A stretch of 7,118 bases of DNA, from positions 1 through 7,118 of the forward strand of contig SKXU01000085.1 of assembly GCA_007128245.1 (NCBI GenBank), in the 5' to 3' direction. The stretch comes from Candidatus Woesearchaeota archaeon (GTDB lineage: Archaea; Nanobdellota; Nanobdellia; Woesearchaeales; SKIA01). A program made the translations under genes and the position numbers. The notes below the pieces were generated by a model. The model made no database searches, was not told the DNA's origin, and saw nothing but the letters and a program-made list of their open reading frames with translations. Each line of letters opens with the position of its first letter. Within the stretch, counting starts at the first letter, position 1. Shown in pieces: positions 5,890 through 7,118 of the stretch.

Positions 5890-5994
5890 TCACTTTAGGA
5901 AATTTGCTCGCGCTGTTTCAAAGACAGGATATTCTTTTTCGAGGAGGGTTATGACTTCTTGTGCTCTACTTTTGAGGTTGCGTGTGCTGACCAT
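5890..5994 (-). pseudogene. nth: Relic of endonuclease III 5' end
   Basis: A 34-codon frame begins MVSTRNLKSRAQEV, continues as an exact protein match to residues of the intact endonuclease III (RAQEVITLLEKEYPVFETA), then leaves the homology at 5911 and stops after RANFLK. It contains no catalytic residue. Its start overlaps the end of the flavoprotein gene by 29 bases on the same strand, so it looks like the native, operon-borne start of nth that the insertion cut off. It may still be translated as a short peptide. Confidence 0.8.
5912..5964. repeat. Direct repeat copy B, within the nth relic
   Basis: Partner of 4338-4390, 1574 bases away in the same orientation: 35 identical bases (5912-5946) followed by 18 bases with three differences, each at a silent third codon position. 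The abrupt loss of similarity at 5911 marks the probable right edge of the inserted DNA. Confidence 0.9.
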
Positions 5995-6556
5995 GTGTGT
6001 TGTATGTGTGTAGTGCTTGCAGCATTTCTTGTACAATCAGTGCTGGTACGTGCTCATTCCAGTTCTCTTGTGTGTGTTTCATGTGTGGGCTGTGCCAGCA
6101 AATTCCGAATGGGGGTATGAGAAAGCCGAAGTGTGAGAGTGCTACTGCGAGTTGCGCTGCGACGCCTGTGTTTCCTCCTTGGGTTCCTGTAACGATGATG
6201 CCTGCTACTTTTCCGTACAAGGGGTATTGTATTTTTGGAGGGTTGTATTCTTCAACTGTAAGGTGCTCAAGCAGGCTTTGCATAAGGCTTGATCTGCTCA
6301 TCCAGTACGTGGGCGTGCCAAACACAATCCCGTCTGCCGCAACCATTTTATCAAGTATTGCGCGTACTTCTGGTGTGGGGTGTCTTGTTGGTTCGTTATC
6401 TTCGTCATACACGTATTTGTGCGGGAATTGTGTATCAATCAAGTGGATGAGTTCTGTTTCACACTCTTGCTCTTCAAACCCTTTGCGTGCTTTTTCTAGG
6501 AGCGTATGTGTAGTGTGTTCTTTGCGTACTGAACCGTTCACAAGCAATATCTTCAT
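5966..6556 (-). CDS. Flavodoxin-fold NAD(P)H-dependent FMN oxidoreductase
   Basis: A 196-residue cytoplasmic flavoprotein of the NADPH-dependent FMN reductase type. It shows the N-terminal strand and phosphate loop KILLVNGSVRKEHTTHTLL (2-20), the flavin-ring loop GTPTYWMSRSSLMQSLLEHL (80-99) and GTQGGNTG (124-131), in the order expected for the fold. The related iron-sulfur flavoproteins have a cysteine cluster after the second strand; here that stretch (42-60) has none, so only flavin is expected. The substrate is unknown; quinone, nitro compound or flavin reduction would be typical. A TATA-like box lies 27 bases upstream, shared with the divergent superoxide dismutase gene, which hints at joint redox-related control. 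Its 3' end overlaps the nth relic, the trace of a former operon. Confidence 0.88.
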   Translation of the reverse strand: MKILLVNGSVRKEHTTHTLLEKARKGFEEQECETELIHLIDTQFPHKYVYDEDNEPTRHPTPEVRAILDKMVAADGIVFGTPTYWMSRSSLMQSLLEHLTVEEYNPPKIQYPLYGKVAGIIVTGTQGGNTGVAAQLAVALSHFGFLIPPFGICWHSPHMKHTQENWNEHVPALIVQEMLQALHTYNTHGQHTQPQK

Positions 6557-6580
6557 GCGTTGTTGAGTAAGGATAACCTA

Positions 6581-6586
6581 TTTAAA
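6581..6586. promoter_or_regulatory. Shared palindromic TATA-like box, flavoprotein/SOD
   Basis: TTTAAA reads the same on both strands. It is centred 27 bases from the flavoprotein ATG at 6556 (minus) and 30 bases from a plus-strand ATG at 6614 (39 from 6623). Transcription in both directions could start from this one element, leaving a very short leader on the superoxide dismutase mRNA. Confidence 0.5.
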
Positions 6587-6622
6587 ACTCTACTTCTTCG
6601 TACTTATCGAGGGATGCACAAC

Positions 6623-7118
6623 ATGACAGAACAAGTTACTCCATTACCGTACGATTACAATGCTCTTGAACCACACGTGGATGAGGCCACGATGAAGCTT
6701 CATCACCAAAAACACTACGCTGGGTACGTGAGCAAGTATAATGCTGCCGTTGAAGGCACGGAATTTGCTGATGTGCCTGTTGACGAGGTGCTCGCTGATT
6801 TGAGTGCTGTTCCTGAAGAGTTCCGCTCTGCTGTACGCAACAATGGTGGTGGAGCATCAAACCATCAAAAGTTTTGGCAGTGGATGACTCCTGAGTCGAC
6901 CACTCCTTCGCAAGCGCTCTCTTCCGCATTGGACACTGCGTTTGGCGGTCTTGAGGCTTTCAAAGAGCGCTTTAAACAAGCTGCGTTGACGCAGTTTGGT
7001 TCTGGGTGGGCGTGGCTTGTCCTTGATGGTGACGGTCAGCTTCGTGTGGTGTCTACTGCAAATCAAGATAGTCCGATTAGTCAGGGCTTGATTCCGCTAC
7101 TGGGTATTGATGTGTGGG
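6623..7118 (+). CDS. sodA: Superoxide dismutase, Mn-type, 3'-truncated by window edge
   Basis: Converts superoxide to oxygen and hydrogen peroxide in the cytoplasm. The 165 visible residues cover most of the Fe/Mn family protein. Metal ligands seen are H27 (MKLHHQKHY), H81 (GGASNHQKFW) and D163 (GIDVW); the fourth, a histidine just after DVW, falls outside the window. The active-site glutamine is in STANQDSP (Q148), and glycine-rich NNGGGASNH replaces the Fe-type AAQVWNH, so manganese or cambialistic use is more likely than strict iron. The ATG at 6623 gives the family's usual N-terminus (MTEQVTPLPYDYNALEPH); the in-frame ATG at 6614 is better placed for the TATA-like box and would add three residues (MHN). 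Confidence 0.95.
   Translation, partial: MTEQVTPLPYDYNALEPHVDEATMKLHHQKHYAGYVSKYNAAVEGTEFADVPVDEVLADLSAVPEEFRSAVRNNGGGASNHQKFWQWMTPESTTPSQALSSALDTAFGGLEAFKERFKQAALTQFGSGWAWLVLDGDGQLRVVSTANQDSPISQGLIPLLGIDVW

Larger units (their letters stand above)
4338..5911. mobile_element. Putative 1.57-kb insertion that rebuilds the 5' end of nth
   Basis: The segment between the two direct repeats carries two plus-strand genes (117 and 320 residues) and, at its left end, a diverged copy of the first codons of nth that now serves the intact gene. The displaced native 5' end is left at 5890-5994. Crossover probably took place in the identical 35-base core. No recombinase, transposase or terminal inverted repeat is visible, so mobility would need factors in trans, or the event was a one-off recombination. 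The plus-strand composition at 4561-4680 also departs from the neighbouring genes. Boundaries are inferred from the repeats only. Confidence 0.6.

Noticed and set aside
4338..5964. Transposon or CRISPR explanation for the direct repeat
   Set aside because: Only two copies, far apart, both encoding the same part of nth; no transposase, terminal inverted repeats or short target duplication. Shared coding ancestry explains the repeat better.
5997..6566. Plus-strand 189-residue frame opposite the flavoprotein gene
   Set aside because: Cys- and Ser-rich complement of a clear flavodoxin-fold gene with intact motifs; a shadow frame.

Overview
The window reads as a compact archaeal chromosome segment. 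It opens inside a deoxyhypusine synthase gene, an enzyme of archaea and eukaryotes. Most genes lack a Shine-Dalgarno site and instead carry an AT-rich, TATA-like box centred about 24-27 bases before the start codon, as expected for leaderless archaeal transcripts. The phylum cannot be fixed from this sequence; a euryarchaeal or DPANN-type lineage would fit.

Layout. Positions 1-765: 3' part of deoxyhypusine synthase (eIF5A modification). 790-966: a 58-residue two-helix membrane protein. 1000-1281: plant-type 2Fe-2S ferredoxin. 1262-2029 (minus): an Mrp/ApbC-like P-loop ATPase that lacks the usual C-terminal CxxC. 2080-2898: a TIM-barrel protein whose ordered metal-ligand motifs resemble DUF692/MNIO iron oxidases. 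2922-3635 and 3622-3780: two overlapping membrane-protein genes. 3734-4408 (minus): endonuclease III. 4338-5911: a putative inserted segment with a 117-residue orphan and a TraB/TIKI/ChaN-like protein. 5890-5994 (minus): a broken endonuclease III 5' end. 5966-6556 (minus): a flavodoxin-fold NAD(P)H/FMN oxidoreductase. 6623-7118: a Mn-type superoxide dismutase cut by the window end.

The main finding is at endonuclease III. A 53-base stretch of its 5' coding region occurs twice in direct orientation, 1574 bases apart: at 4338-4390 inside the intact gene and at 5912-5964 in a 34-codon relic. The first 35 bases are identical. The next 18 differ at three sites, all silent third codon positions. 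The relic overlaps the end of the flavoprotein gene, as an ancestral oxidoreductase-nth operon would. The simplest reading is that about 1.57 kb inserted into nth by recombination in the 35-base core, and that the incoming DNA carried its own diverged nth 5' end and so rebuilt a working gene. The segment also departs from the host strand bias: in sampled stretches the + strand is G+T-rich whichever way genes point, but not at 4561-4680.

Functionally, the neighbourhood mixes redox and Fe-S genes (ferredoxin, Mrp-like ATPase, flavoprotein, superoxide dismutase, Fe-S endonuclease III) with translation-factor modification and small membrane proteins. Two divergent gene pairs (Mrp/TIM-barrel and flavoprotein/superoxide dismutase) each appear to share one near-palindromic TATA-like box.
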